Positions 47,964 to 57,639 of a stretch of DNA of 64,000 nt are shown here, piece by piece (the first letter of the stretch is position 1; every line of letters starts with the position of its first letter). The notes below the pieces were generated by a model. The model was not told the origin of the DNA and did not search any database. It worked only from the letters and a program-made list of their open reading frames with translations. Where the stretch lies: the NCBI GenBank assembly GCA_937873445.1, contig CALMWF010000035.1, forward strand, positions 38,217 through 102,216, read 5' to 3'. A program made the translations under genes and the position numbers. This DNA comes from an uncultured Alphaproteobacteria bacterium. Lineage in GTDB: Bacteria > Pseudomonadota > Alphaproteobacteria > Rhizobiales > Aestuariivirgaceae.

Positions 47964-48845
47964 ATGACTTCCTGGTTTTCCAAGCACCGCATCTGGAACC
48001 ACTGTGGCGGCAACGTCACCATTCTGTTCGGCATGTCCGGCATGGCTCTGCTGTTCTGCGCCGGCGCTGCCATCAATCTGGTGCAGTACAACAACGCCCG
48101 GACCAACCTGCAGGCCGCCGCCGATGCCGCGGTTCTGGCCCTGGCCTCGGCCAATGAGCAGAGCGACGTTTCCACCGAGGCGCAGAAGTTTGTCGACACC
48201 AATCTGGCGGGCCAGAACATGGTGGCCGACACCACCAGCACCGCGAGCTACAACACCGCCTCAAGCGAGTGGAAAATTGCCATCACCGGCCATGTCAAAT
48301 ATGCGCTGCCCAACCTGTTCATGCGCAACGAGGTGAACGTTGCGGCCACCGCCACCGCCACGCTGCCCACCAAACTCACGGAAATGAAATTTCGCCCCGG
48401 CACTGCCAAGGGCTGGTTTGACAAGACGGTGCGCCTCATGGCCGTGCTCAAGCCGGGCAGCCCGCCCACCGAACTGTGGCGCATGGACTACAAGTACAAT
48501 GGTGGCGCCCCCACCATTACCACCACCTCCTCGACCTGGGTTGACCTGCAGAACGCCACGGCCGTCTACATGCAGATGGATGTTGACCCCAACAGCTATG
48601 GCTGGAACGATTTTCACGTCTACCAGACCAACCGCACCGACCAGCCCGACTATGTGCAATATATCAAGCAGGACGGAACGGAACTCACCGCGCCCATTGA
48701 CCTGGCCACCGCCGCCGGCTGCGGCGAGACCAAGTCCTACAACTGGGAGGACGGCGGCGACATGGACTTCATGGATTTCACCTTTGAAGCCACCGGCCAG
48801 TGCGAGAGCACCACAGCCATTGCCGATGTGCGCCTGCTGCAATAG
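47964..48845 (+). CDS. TadE/TadG-like pilus-assembly type protein
   Basis: ~293-residue protein with the Tad-like N-terminus: CGGNVTILFGMSGMALLFCAG (one membrane helix, residues ~18-43) then QYNNARTNLQAAADAAVLAL, the hallmark of TadG/TadE-like proteins. The rest is a predicted extracytoplasmic beta-rich domain with WVDLQNATAVYMQMDVDP and two Cys residues near the end. No other tad/flp genes are nearby. ATG 47964 chosen; a GTG at 47949 is in frame. Preceded by a short AT-rich region (47871-47950). Confidence 0.7.
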   Translation: MTSWFSKHRIWNHCGGNVTILFGMSGMALLFCAGAAINLVQYNNARTNLQAAADAAVLALASANEQSDVSTEAQKFVDTNLAGQNMVADTTSTASYNTASSEWKIAITGHVKYALPNLFMRNEVNVAATATATLPTKLTEMKFRPGTAKGWFDKTVRLMAVLKPGSPPTELWRMDYKYNGGAPTITTTSSTWVDLQNATAVYMQMDVDPNSYGWNDFHVYQTNRTDQPDYVQYIKQDGTELTAPIDLATAAGCGETKSYNWEDGGDMDFMDFTFEATGQCESTTAIADVRLLQ

Positions 48846-48980
48846 CCGGAGGGCCCCTGTGTCACCGGGGCATCAGCACCGATTTTTCTTGACGGCACAC
48901 CCGCTCCGGCCAAGTTTCGCCATGGTTGGGTGGTCTTAGCTGCCGCCATACGGCCACAACGGCCCCAGTTTGGGACATTG

Positions 48981-49229
48981 ATGATGAAGACTGCTCTGCT
49001 TGCCGCTGCCCTGACCCTTGGTCTTGGTCTTTCCCCCGCCCTTGCCGGCTCCTGCGCCGATGACATTGCCAGGATCGATGCCGCCCTGGCTTCGGGTGCG
49101 GTCGATCCGGCCAAGAAGGATCAGGTGGAAGACATGCGCAATCAGGCGGTGCAGCTGTGCGGCGCCGGCAACGAGGAAGAAGGCCTCGATGTGACCGCCG
49201 AAGCCAAGGCCCTCATCGGCCTCGAATAA
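48981..49229 (+). CDS. Small secreted protein, unknown function
   Basis: 82-residue protein (or 81 from the second Met at 48984). Seen: signal peptide (LLAAALTLGLGLSPALA), then a ~60-residue mature helical protein with two cysteines (SCADDIARID and QLCGAGNEE) that could form a disulfide, and acidic character. Not recognised. Its stop is directly adjacent to the stop of the convergent aminotransferase gene. Confidence 0.7.
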   Translation: MMKTALLAAALTLGLGLSPALAGSCADDIARIDAALASGAVDPAKKDQVEDMRNQAVQLCGAGNEEEGLDVTAEAKALIGLE

Positions 49230-50453
49230 TCAGCCCCCGGGCATTTCGGCGGCAATGAGCCGCCCCAGCCGCGAGATGCCGCGGTCAATCATCGCCTCAT
49301 CGGCACAGGAAAAGCTGACCCGGAAGGTGTTGGCCCCCGAGCCGTCGGCAAAGAACGCCCGGCCCGGCACAAAGGCCACCTTTTCGGTTTTGATGGACTT
49401 GGCCAGAAGGGCCGCCCCGTCCATGCCCGCTGGCAGCGTGAGCCAGATGAACATGCCGCCCTCCGGCCGGGTCCAGCTCACACCCCTGGGCATGTATTTT
49501 TCCAGCGCCTTCAGCATGGCATCGCGGCGCGACATATAGGCGGCCCTGATCTTGGCCACCTGCGCGCCGAACCCCGCCGCCGCCACCTCGGCAATGGCCA
49601 TCTGGTTGATGGTGGAGGAATGCAGGTCCGCCGCCTGCTTCATCAGCACCAGCTTGCGGATGACGCCTTCGGCGCCGCAAATCCAGCCCACCCGCAGCCC
49701 CGGCGCCAGCGTCTTGGAAAAGGAACCGCAATAGAGGGTGCGGCACTGGTTGATGTCGCCCTTCTTTTCCAGTTCCAGCGCCAGAATGGGCGGCACCGCC
49801 TCGCCGTCAAAGCGCAGCGACTGATAGGCCGCATCCTCAATCACGGCGATGTCCAGTTCCTCGCCCAGTTCCAGCGCCCGCTGGCGCTGTTCGCGGCTGA
49901 GCGTGGTGCCGGTGGGATTGGCGAAATCGGCCGACATATAGGCAAACTTCACCCGCCCGCCCGCCTTTTTCGCCGCCTCGGCATAGGAGGCGGCGGTGCG
50001 GTTGCCGGTGAGGTTCAACTGGTCGTAATGGGGCTCATAGGCATTGAAGGCCTGCAGCGCGCCAAGATAGGTGGGCCAGGTGACCAGGGCCGTATCATGG
50101 GGCGACAGGAACAGCTTGCCCAGATAGTCCAGCCCCTGCTGCGAGCCGGACACAATGAAGATGTTGTCCTCGCTGCAGGCAATGCCCAGCGCCTGCATTT
50201 CCTGCACCAGCCATTCGCGCAGCGGCCTGTAGCCCTCGGACACCGAATATTGCAGAGCGTTGCCCGCCCCTGCCCCGGACAGAATGCTGCCATAGGCCCG
50301 GGCGAATTCCTCCGCCGGAAACAGCTTGGGATCGGGAATGCCGCCGGCGAAGGAAATGATCTCCGGCTGGTCGAGCAGCTTCAGCAATTCGCGGATTTCC
50401 GATGCCTTCATGCGCGTGGCGCGCGAGGCGAAAATGTGTTCCCAGTCCAGCAT
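49230..50453 (-). CDS. PLP-dependent aminotransferase (ARO8/LysN-like)
   Basis: 407-residue fold-type I aminotransferase resembling 2-aminoadipate/aromatic enzymes. Seen: ISFAGGIPDPKLFP, ALQYSVSEGYRPLREWL, GSQQGLDYLGKLFL, the cofactor-ring region DFANPTGTTLSREQR, PLP Lys in GSFSKTLAPGLRVGW and FRVSFSCADE near the end. AAGGA precedes the ATG at 50453. Substrate (aromatic, alpha-aminoadipate or branched) cannot be fixed from sequence. No MocR-type DNA-binding domain is present. Confidence 0.88.
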   Translation of the reverse strand: MLDWEHIFASRATRMKASEIRELLKLLDQPEIISFAGGIPDPKLFPAEEFARAYGSILSGAGAGNALQYSVSEGYRPLREWLVQEMQALGIACSEDNIFIVSGSQQGLDYLGKLFLSPHDTALVTWPTYLGALQAFNAYEPHYDQLNLTGNRTAASYAEAAKKAGGRVKFAYMSADFANPTGTTLSREQRQRALELGEELDIAVIEDAAYQSLRFDGEAVPPILALELEKKGDINQCRTLYCGSFSKTLAPGLRVGWICGAEGVIRKLVLMKQAADLHSSTINQMAIAEVAAAGFGAQVAKIRAAYMSRRDAMLKALEKYMPRGVSWTRPEGGMFIWLTLPAGMDGAALLAKSIKTEKVAFVPGRAFFADGSGANTFRVSFSCADEAMIDRGISRLGRLIAAEMPGG

Positions 50454-50774
50454 CGGACAGTCCTTATCAACAGATGGCGGGCGATCATCACCATGCGTCT
50501 GCAACAATGTCAATGTTACTGACCCATCTCGGTCGCGCCGTCCGGCGCTGCAATTGCTGCGCAACTGTTGCCGAATCCCCACAATCCGCTTTTGCCATGC
50601 TGCGGCGCGGAATTTCGATTTTATTCTTATGAATCAGATTTATGTGGAATTTTCCCGCTCAGATTGAGCAGCTCTGGGTTTAGACTGCACCCTGACACAC
50701 GCTGAAATGTGCATTTTCTTTTGCGTTGCCTCGCCTAATATGGCGGTGGGGCAATTTTGATTCAGGAGAGCAGC
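50454..50774. other. Divergent intergenic region, no gene seen
   Basis: 321 bases between the aminotransferase and the first outer-membrane barrel gene, AT-richer than its flanks. A -10-like TAATAT lies near 50737, about 38 bases before the barrel gene, with no convincing -35. I see no ORF with coding character or RNA gene. Confidence 0.5.
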
Positions 50775-51593
50775 ATGACACGCATGCGCTCGTTGTGTTG
50801 TGTTTTGGGGGCCCTGTGTTCACTGACCGTCGCTGCATCTGCCGCGGATCTGGCCGCTCCGGCTGATCCGGGCGGATGGTTTGGTTCCTTGTCCGGGGGT
50901 TATGCCATGACCCTCAATGAGGACTGGCAGGTGTTTTCCGATGATCTCGGCAGTGACTATGCGCCGGCGGGCATTGACGACGGCTTCCTTGGCCGGGCGG
51001 TGCTGGGCTATCGCTGGAGCGCCTGGGATGTGGCCGGCGCCGTTCAATATGCCGACTTCAGCAGGGGCGACGCTTCCGACTATATCAATGCCAGCGGCAC
51101 TCTGAGGGCGCATATGTGGGCCCTGGATGCACAGGCCGGCTATAATACCATGCTGGGCAACGCTGATCTGCGCACCGCCTTCGGTCTGCGCTACGCCGCC
51201 TGGAACAATGATGTCGAGGCCTATGGCAACCACATCAACCATGATTTCCGCGGCATCGGCCCTATGGTCGAAGTCGATATGTCCAAGCCCATGTCTGACC
51301 GTTTCTCGCTGGAGACGGGGCTCTCTGCGGCTGTGCTCTTCGGCAAGACCAAGACCAATGCCTCGCCGGGATGGTTCTGTAATGACTGTTCCACGCAGAA
51401 TGCCACGGTACTGAACCTTGAAGGCAATCTTGGCCTTGGGTTCAATCTCGTGTCGGCCAGGGCCGTTCTCGGCTGGCAAGCCCAGTGGTGGGACAATGTG
51501 AATGTCGCCATCACGGACGCCAGCGGCTATGGCGATAATGAGGGCGACAGTGGCCATTTCTTCACGGGCCCCTATCTGGAGGTCCGCTTCTGA
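50775..51593 (+). CDS. Outer-membrane beta-barrel protein, type A copy 1
   Basis: 272-residue predicted barrel. Seen: signal peptide ending ASAADLAAP, alternating hydrophobic strands, YAAWNNDVEAYGNHINHDF and a terminal YLEVRF with C-terminal Phe for BAM recognition. The loop GWFCNDCS carries Cys202 and Cys205. Overall pattern recalls Lpg1974-type Legionella porins, but this is weak. AGGAGA precedes the ATG. Paralogue of the gene at 52380; first of four barrels. Confidence 0.8.
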   Translation: MTRMRSLCCVLGALCSLTVAASAADLAAPADPGGWFGSLSGGYAMTLNEDWQVFSDDLGSDYAPAGIDDGFLGRAVLGYRWSAWDVAGAVQYADFSRGDASDYINASGTLRAHMWALDAQAGYNTMLGNADLRTAFGLRYAAWNNDVEAYGNHINHDFRGIGPMVEVDMSKPMSDRFSLETGLSAAVLFGKTKTNASPGWFCNDCSTQNATVLNLEGNLGLGFNLVSARAVLGWQAQWWDNVNVAITDASGYGDNEGDSGHFFTGPYLEVRF

Positions 51594-51661
51594 CATGCCT
51601 TTTCACCTGCGCCATGCGCGGGTGCTGACGTGCTTTTGGCATTGGGGGCCAGGGAGACACC

Positions 51662-52333
51662 ATGAAAACCGTGAAGGCTATCTGCGCGCTGGGCCTGCTG
51701 GCGCTGTACACATCATCCGCCCGGGCGGCCGATCTTGAGGTTGCTGCCTATGACTGGTCCGGCTTCTACGCCGGCATGAACCTCGGCTATGCCGATGGCC
51801 ATTCACGCACCTATGACCGGATCGGCGGCACGGCCCTGCACGGCAGTGCGCCGGTCAATCCCGATGGCCTGTTTGGCGGTCTTCTTGCCGGCTACAACTG
51901 GCAGAACGACCAACTGGTCCTGGGCCTTGAGGGTGACATCAACTACGGCGGCATCAAGGGCAGCCACCCCACCGATGATGGCACCAATTTCGTCCACTCC
52001 GGCAAGCTCAACTGGTTTGGCGCGGGCCGCCTGCGCGCCGGTCTGGCCTTCGACCGCCTGATGCCCTTCGTGGCCGGCGGTGTCGCCATCGGCGACTACA
52101 AGGTGCACCTTGATCACAACGGCGATATCTCCAACAATTCGGACACGCTGGTGGGCTGGACCCTCGGCGCCGGTGCCGATTACGCCTTTTCGGATCGGCT
52201 GTTTGCCCGCCTTGAGTATCGCTACACCGATTACGGCACCTTGAAGGGCACTTTCGACAATTTCCCGAACGAGCAGATCAGGGCCAAGCTCACCACCAAT
52301 GATATCCGGCTCGGCCTTTCCTACCGGTTCTGA
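51662..52333 (+). CDS. Omp25/31-like outer-membrane protein, type B copy 1
   Basis: 223-residue eight-stranded barrel of the Omp25/Omp31 opacity-like family. Seen: signal peptide ending ARAADLEVAA, then DWSGFYAGMNLGY, DGLFGGLLAGYNWQ, LRAGLAFDRLMPFVAGGVA, and LEYRYTDYGTLKG before a terminal LGLSYRF. Such proteins are abundant structural outer-membrane proteins in Brucella and Rhizobium. GGGAGA precedes the ATG. No cysteines in the mature part. Paralogue of the gene at 53216. Confidence 0.88.
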   Translation: MKTVKAICALGLLALYTSSARAADLEVAAYDWSGFYAGMNLGYADGHSRTYDRIGGTALHGSAPVNPDGLFGGLLAGYNWQNDQLVLGLEGDINYGGIKGSHPTDDGTNFVHSGKLNWFGAGRLRAGLAFDRLMPFVAGGVAIGDYKVHLDHNGDISNNSDTLVGWTLGAGADYAFSDRLFARLEYRYTDYGTLKGTFDNFPNEQIRAKLTTNDIRLGLSYRF

Positions 52334-52379
52334 CGGTTCCCGCTTCTGTTTCATGTCAGCCAATTCCTGCAGGTGAATG

Positions 52380-53201
52380 ATGAACAGGATTATTTTTGCT
52401 CTGGTGGCTTCAGCCGCCATGTCTGCGGCCCTGACCACAGCCCGCGCTGCCGATCTTGAGGCTGCGGCACCCCACGGCCTGTTTGGTTCCCTCATGGGCT
52501 CCTACACGCTGAAGGCCAATGAGGACTGGCAGATCTTCCCCGACGGCTATTTTGGCCCCGACCCCCTTGATGAGGCTGGTCTGGGTGACGGGGGCCTGTT
52601 CCGGGGTCTCATCGGCTACCGCTGGAGCAACTGGGATGCCGCCGTTGGCCTGCAATATGGCAAGTTCTCGAGCGGCGATCCCTCCGATCCCCTCGAACCG
52701 ACCGGCAATCTTTCTGCCCGCATGTGGGCGCTGGATGCACAGCTCGGCTACAACACCATGATGGGCGACGCTGCGCTGAGATTGGCCGGCGGCCTGCGCT
52801 ATGCCGACTGGAACAATGATGTCGACGCCTATGGTGACAGGATAAACCACGACTTCAGCGGTCTTGGCCCCATGCTGCGCGCCGACCTTTCCAAGCCCTT
52901 TGGTGACCGGACCACCCTGGAAACCGGGGCCGGCGTCGGCGTTCTGTTCGGAAAGATCAAAACCAACGCCACATCGGGCTGGAATTGCGCCGATTGCACC
53001 AACGACAACACCACAGCACTGGTTCTTGAGGGCAATCTGGGCCTGGGCTTCAACCTCGGGGCAGCCCGGGCCGTGGCCGGCTGGCAGGCGCAATGGTGGG
53101 ATGGCGTCAACGTCAACTACACCGACATTTCGGGTGCCGGCGACAATGATGGCAAAAGCGGTCACCTGCTCACCGGACCTTATCTGGAAGTCAAATTCTG
53201 A
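52380..53201 (+). CDS. Outer-membrane beta-barrel protein, type A copy 2
   Basis: 273-residue paralogue of the 50775 gene. Shared blocks: NEDWQ, ARMWALDAQLGYNTMMGDA, YADWNNDVDAYGDRINHDF, LFGKIKTNA and YLEVKF at the end. The same loop keeps a cysteine pair, GWNCADCT (Cys203, Cys206). Signal peptide ends ARAADLEAAA, matching the type B genes more than type A copy 1. ATG at 52380 has a better-spaced AGGTGA than the ATG at 52377. Confidence 0.8.
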   Translation: MNRIIFALVASAAMSAALTTARAADLEAAAPHGLFGSLMGSYTLKANEDWQIFPDGYFGPDPLDEAGLGDGGLFRGLIGYRWSNWDAAVGLQYGKFSSGDPSDPLEPTGNLSARMWALDAQLGYNTMMGDAALRLAGGLRYADWNNDVDAYGDRINHDFSGLGPMLRADLSKPFGDRTTLETGAGVGVLFGKIKTNATSGWNCADCTNDNTTALVLEGNLGLGFNLGAARAVAGWQAQWWDGVNVNYTDISGAGDNDGKSGHLLTGPYLEVKF

Positions 53202-53215
53202 TCGGGGCATACGGC

Positions 53216-53884
53216 ATGAAGAAAATTCTCGGCTTCACCGCAGCCTGCGCGGTTCTGGCTCTGAGCGGAGCCTCGGTTCGCGCCGCCGATCTTGAAGTGG
53301 CCGCCTTTGACTGGTCCGGCTTCTATGGCGGTCTGGTGGCAGGCTATGGCTTTGGCAACAGCCAGCATTGCGACAGTCCCGGTTGCAGCTATGACGGACC
53401 CTCCGTTGACTCCGATGGGCTGATCGGCGGTCTGGCGGCCGGCTACAATCATCAGTTTGACAAATTTGTTCTCGGCATTGAGGCCGATTACATGGTGCTC
53501 GACATGAAGGGCGCTTCCGGCGACACCGCCGCCTACGGTTGCCTCGGCCGCTGCGCCACTGAGGTGGACTCGCTTGGCACCGCGCGCCTGCGCGCCGGCG
53601 TCGCCATGAACCGCTATCTGCCCTATCTCACAGCCGGTGTGGCTGTCTCCGATGTCTATGCCTCACTCGGCGTCATCGGCCGCGACAAGACGTTGTGGAA
53701 CTTCGTTGCCGGCGCCGGCCTGGAATATGCCGCAACCGACCGGCTGTCGCTGAAGGCCGAATATCTCCACCTGTTCGACAATGGCAGCAACTTCGTCTTT
53801 CGCGCCAGTTGTGCTGCCCCCGGCTGCGCCGTCAAGGACTACTCGGCCGACCTGTTGCGTGTCGGTGTCAACCTGCACTTCTGA
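53216..53884 (+). CDS. Omp25/31-like outer-membrane protein, type B copy 2
   Basis: 222-residue paralogue of the 51662 gene. Shared: RAADLEVAAFDWSGFYGG, DGLIGGLAAGYNHQ, ARLRAGVAMNRYLPYLTAGV and a final VNLHF. It differs by six cysteines in three close pairs, Cys52/57, Cys109/113 and Cys199/204, each in a likely extracellular loop. Starts 14 bases after type A copy 2, so the last two are probably cotranscribed. A strong terminator follows. Confidence 0.87.
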   Translation: MKKILGFTAACAVLALSGASVRAADLEVAAFDWSGFYGGLVAGYGFGNSQHCDSPGCSYDGPSVDSDGLIGGLAAGYNHQFDKFVLGIEADYMVLDMKGASGDTAAYGCLGRCATEVDSLGTARLRAGVAMNRYLPYLTAGVAVSDVYASLGVIGRDKTLWNFVAGAGLEYAATDRLSLKAEYLHLFDNGSNFVFRASCAAPGCAVKDYSADLLRVGVNLHF

Positions 53885-53903
53885 GGCCAGCACCAGCAAC
53901 GCA

Positions 53904-53930
53904 AGAGGCCCCGTTTCCGGGGCCTCTTTG
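53904..53930 (+). terminator. Intrinsic terminator after the barrel genes
   Basis: Stem AGAGGCCCCG (53904-53913), loop TTTC, stem CGGGGCCTCT (53918-53927), then TTG. Strong 10-bp stem 19 bases after the last barrel stop. Confidence 0.85.
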
Positions 53931-53955
53931 TCGTTGCATCCTGCAAACAAGCTCC

Positions 53956-54282
53956 GCGCTTGGCTCGTTGCGGGCCTTGTCCACCAGCTTGTTCACCGCG
54001 CAATCGGAAAAGTGCGCAGCGGTTTTCCGACCCATTGCGCGGCAAAAAACCAGGAACAGGCGCAGCGCTTGGCTAGTTGCGAGCCTTGTCCACCAGCTTG
54101 TTCACCGCGCAATCGGACAAGTGCGCAGCGGTTTTCCGATCCATTGCGCGGCAAAAAACCAGGAACAAGCGCAGCGCTTGGCTAATTGCGGGCCTTGTCC
54201 ACCAGCTTGTTTCCCGCGCAATCGGAAAAGTGCGCAGCGGTTTTCCGATCAATTGCGCGGCAAAAAACCAGGAACAGGCGCA
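53956..54282. repeat. Three 109-bp tandem repeats derived from the ilvC 3' end
   Basis: Units start at 53956, 54065 and 54174, with a fourth partial one at 54283 that is the real end of ilvC. Each unit holds, read on the minus strand, a copy of the last ilvC codons (NKLVDKARN, then stop or TAG-like), a spacer, and a palindrome with stems GCGCAAT/ATTGCGC and CGGAAAA/TTTTCCG around GTGCGCAGCGG. The units differ from each other at few sites. This fills the 406-base gap between the last barrel gene and ilvC; no other gene is seen. Confidence 0.92.
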
Positions 54283-54290
54283 GCGCTTGG

Positions 54291-55352
<1,062 letters not shown>

Positions 55353-55387
55353 TTAGCCTTCCCCGGGGGTTAAGGCAAGCGCCAAGC

Positions 55388-55414
55388 GGCGGGGGTGGTG
55401 GGTCCACCCCCGCC
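55388..55414 (-). terminator. GC-rich hairpin after the tyrosine phenol-lyase gene
   Basis: Perfect 11-bp stem GGCGGGGGTGG/CCACCCCCGCC with a 5-base loop, 25 bases after the stop of the upstream lyase gene. No T-run on the minus strand, so Rho-independent action is uncertain. Confidence 0.55.
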
Positions 55415-55439
55415 CCACTTTGGACGCAGAAAACCGGCC

Positions 55440-56831
55440 TTACACCGGCGCGAAACGGCCCATGAAGAAGCGCAGCATCCTGGGTTCAAAGGTGAATGCG
55501 AGGCCCTTCACGCTGGCTGCCTGCCCGGCCACGGCAATGACGCTCTCGGCCGTCACATCCATGTGCGACTGGGTATAGACCCGGCGCGGAATGGTGAGCC
55601 GCACCAATTCCAGTTTCGGCATGTAGTTGTTGCCCTGGGCATCGCGCCCGGCCGACACCACGCCGCGCTCCATGGCGCGCACGCCGGAGTCCACATAAAG
55701 CGCCGCCGCCAGCGCCTGGGCCGGAAACTGCTCCTGCGGAATATGGGGCAGAATGCGCCGGGCATCGAGGAACACGGCATGGCCGCCAACCGGCCGCACG
55801 ATGGGAACCCCCGCCGCCTCCAGCAACCGGCCGAGATATTCCACCTGCCCCACCCGGGCGCGGATGTGATTGTCGTCAACGCTTTCGGCAATGCCCACGG
55901 CCAGTGCCGCCATGTCGCGGCCTGCCATGCCGCCATAGGTGTGCAGACCCTCATAGACCACCACCAGGCCGCAGGCGTCCTCATAAAGCTTCTCGCTGTT
56001 CATGGCCAGAAAGCCGCCGATGTTGACCAGCGCATCCTTCTTCGATGACATGGTGGCCGCATCGGTGAGGGCGCAGATGTCATGGACGATCTGGCGCACG
56101 CTCTTGTCGGCAAAGCCCGCCTCGCGCTGTTTGATGAACCAGGCGTTCTCGGCCACCCGCGTCATGTCATGCACCAGCAGCGCGCCATGGGCATCGCACC
56201 ACTGGCGCACCGCCCGCAGATTCTCCATCGAGATGGGCTGGCCGCCCGCCATGTTCACCGCCGTGGCCACACACACATAGGGGATCTTGTCGTCGCCCAC
56301 CTTCTTAGCCAGCGCGTCCAGCTTGGCGATGTCGATATTGCCCTTGAAGGGATGTTCCGACTGCGCGTCATGGGCCTCGTCGATGATGACATCGACAAAG
56401 GTGCCGCCCGCCAGTTCCTGATGCAGGCGGGTGGTGGTGAAATACATGTTGCCGGGAATGTAGTCGCCGCGCTTGATCAGGCACTGGCTGAGAATGTGTT
56501 CAGCCCCCCGGCCCTGGTGGGTCGGCACCACATATCTGTAGGAATAGAAATCCTGCACGGCGCGTTCAAGTTCGTAGAAGTTGCGGCTGCCGGCATAGGC
56601 CTCATCACCGGTCATCATGGCGGCCCATTGCCGGTCCGACATGGCGGAAACACCACTGTCGGTGAGCAGGTCGATATAGACATCCTCGGATTTGAGCAGG
56701 AAGGTGTTGTAGCCCGCCGCCACAATGGCGCGCTGGCGCTCCTCGAGCGTGGTGGTTTTCAGCAGTTCAACCGACTTGATCTTGAAGGGTTCGGCCCACG
56801 ACCGTTTCCGGGGGGCGGTGGCGTCTGACAT
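55440..56831 (-). CDS. Tyrosine phenol-lyase-like beta-eliminating lyase
   Basis: 463-residue PLP lyase of the tryptophanase/tyrosine phenol-lyase family. Read against remembered sequences it fits tyrosine phenol-lyase better: GYNTFLLKSEDVYIDLLTDS, NMYFTTTRLHQE, KKDALVNIGGFLAMN, VVVYEGLHTYGG. With a constant +8 offset to the Citrobacter enzyme: Tyr79, Thr132, Asp222, Arg225, PLP Lys265, His351, and the Met387/Arg389 pair equivalent to Met379/Arg381, whose Arg is specific to tyrosine phenol-lyase. Automated labels may say tryptophanase. Expected reaction: tyrosine to phenol, pyruvate and ammonia. GGAG precedes the ATG. Confidence 0.82.
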   Translation of the reverse strand: MSDATAPRKRSWAEPFKIKSVELLKTTTLEERQRAIVAAGYNTFLLKSEDVYIDLLTDSGVSAMSDRQWAAMMTGDEAYAGSRNFYELERAVQDFYSYRYVVPTHQGRGAEHILSQCLIKRGDYIPGNMYFTTTRLHQELAGGTFVDVIIDEAHDAQSEHPFKGNIDIAKLDALAKKVGDDKIPYVCVATAVNMAGGQPISMENLRAVRQWCDAHGALLVHDMTRVAENAWFIKQREAGFADKSVRQIVHDICALTDAATMSSKKDALVNIGGFLAMNSEKLYEDACGLVVVYEGLHTYGGMAGRDMAALAVGIAESVDDNHIRARVGQVEYLGRLLEAAGVPIVRPVGGHAVFLDARRILPHIPQEQFPAQALAAALYVDSGVRAMERGVVSAGRDAQGNNYMPKLELVRLTIPRRVYTQSHMDVTAESVIAVAGQAASVKGLAFTFEPRMLRFFMGRFAPV

Positions 56832-57009
56832 GAATGCGCTCCGTCAATGATGATGCTCTTGTTCATCAGCGATTTTCGGAGGGGCCTTGGAAGGGACCAC
56901 CACAACGGAAACCGCTGTGGCATTTCATCCCTTGCTCGGCGGGGAATGAACCCCGCAACTGAAGTGGCCGACCGCCACGATAGGCCCGTGCGCGGCAAGA
57001 CTCAAGCCA

Positions 57010-57639
57010 TCACAGCGTGTGGTCGCCCGCAGCCCAGAGAAGGCGCAGGCCCAGCGCCCCCAGAAACAGGCCGGTGGCCCGGTCCAGCCACGTCTTGGCC
57101 GAGAGATAGGCCCGCCGCACGGGGCCGGAGGAAAAGAACAGCGTCACCGCTGAATACCACCACATCTCATTGAAGGTGACGACGGTGATGAGCGCCAGCA
57201 TCATCCACAGCGGGGCGGCGCGCGGCAGCAGCGCCACAAAGATGGAGCCGAAGAAGATGGCCGCCTTGGGGTTGGAAAGCTGCGTCCACACCCCCTGCAG
57301 AAAGGGGCTGCGCACCGGCGTGGCGGGGTCCGTTTCCAGCGGCAGGGGTTCGGCTGCGTGCCGGAAGATGTTGAAGGCCACCCACAGCAGAAACAGCGCC
57401 CCCACCAGCTTCATGGCCACGAACAGCGGCGGCACCAGCCTGAACAGCAGCGCCAGGCCAAACAGGGCCGCCGTGGACCAGATGATGGTGCCCACCGAAA
57501 GCCCCGCCGCCACCTTGATGCCGGCCACCCGCCCCTGCGTTACCGCCGTGCGCGCCGTGATCAGAAAACTTGGCCCCGGCGAGATCACCGCCATCAGCTG
57601 AATGAGGCCGATGGACAGAAGCGGGGTGAGATCAGACAT
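57010..57639 (-). CDS. LysE/RhtB-family amino acid exporter
   Basis: 209-residue six-helix exporter. Seen: LIQLMAVISPGPSFLITARTAVTQGRVAG, the family N-terminal signature, then FLQGVWTQLSNPKAAIFFGS in the middle and a C-terminal RATGLFLGALGLRLL. Exports amino acids or homoserine lactones; substrate unknown. Its ATG lies 8 bases inside the pdxJ end, in another frame, so it is coupled to pdxJ. Confidence 0.88.
   Translation of the reverse strand: MSDLTPLLSIGLIQLMAVISPGPSFLITARTAVTQGRVAGIKVAAGLSVGTIIWSTAALFGLALLFRLVPPLFVAMKLVGALFLLWVAFNIFRHAAEPLPLETDPATPVRSPFLQGVWTQLSNPKAAIFFGSIFVALLPRAAPLWMMLALITVVTFNEMWWYSAVTLFFSSGPVRRAYLSAKTWLDRATGLFLGALGLRLLWAAGDHTL

Noticed and set aside
53956..54282. Possible CRISPR array
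   Set aside because: Units are contiguous 109-bp near-identical repeats with no variable spacers and no cas genes; they match the ilvC end.
55440..56831. Tryptophanase assignment
   Set aside because: Substrate-specific residues (Met387, Arg389, Thr132) and overall similarity fit tyrosine phenol-lyase better, although the two families are close.
56900..56920. Imperfect dyad CCACA-ACGG-AAA-CCGC-TGTGG upstream of the tyrosine phenol-lyase gene
   Set aside because: One mismatch, distant from the start, and no match to a known TyrR or other operator; not strong enough to list as a site.
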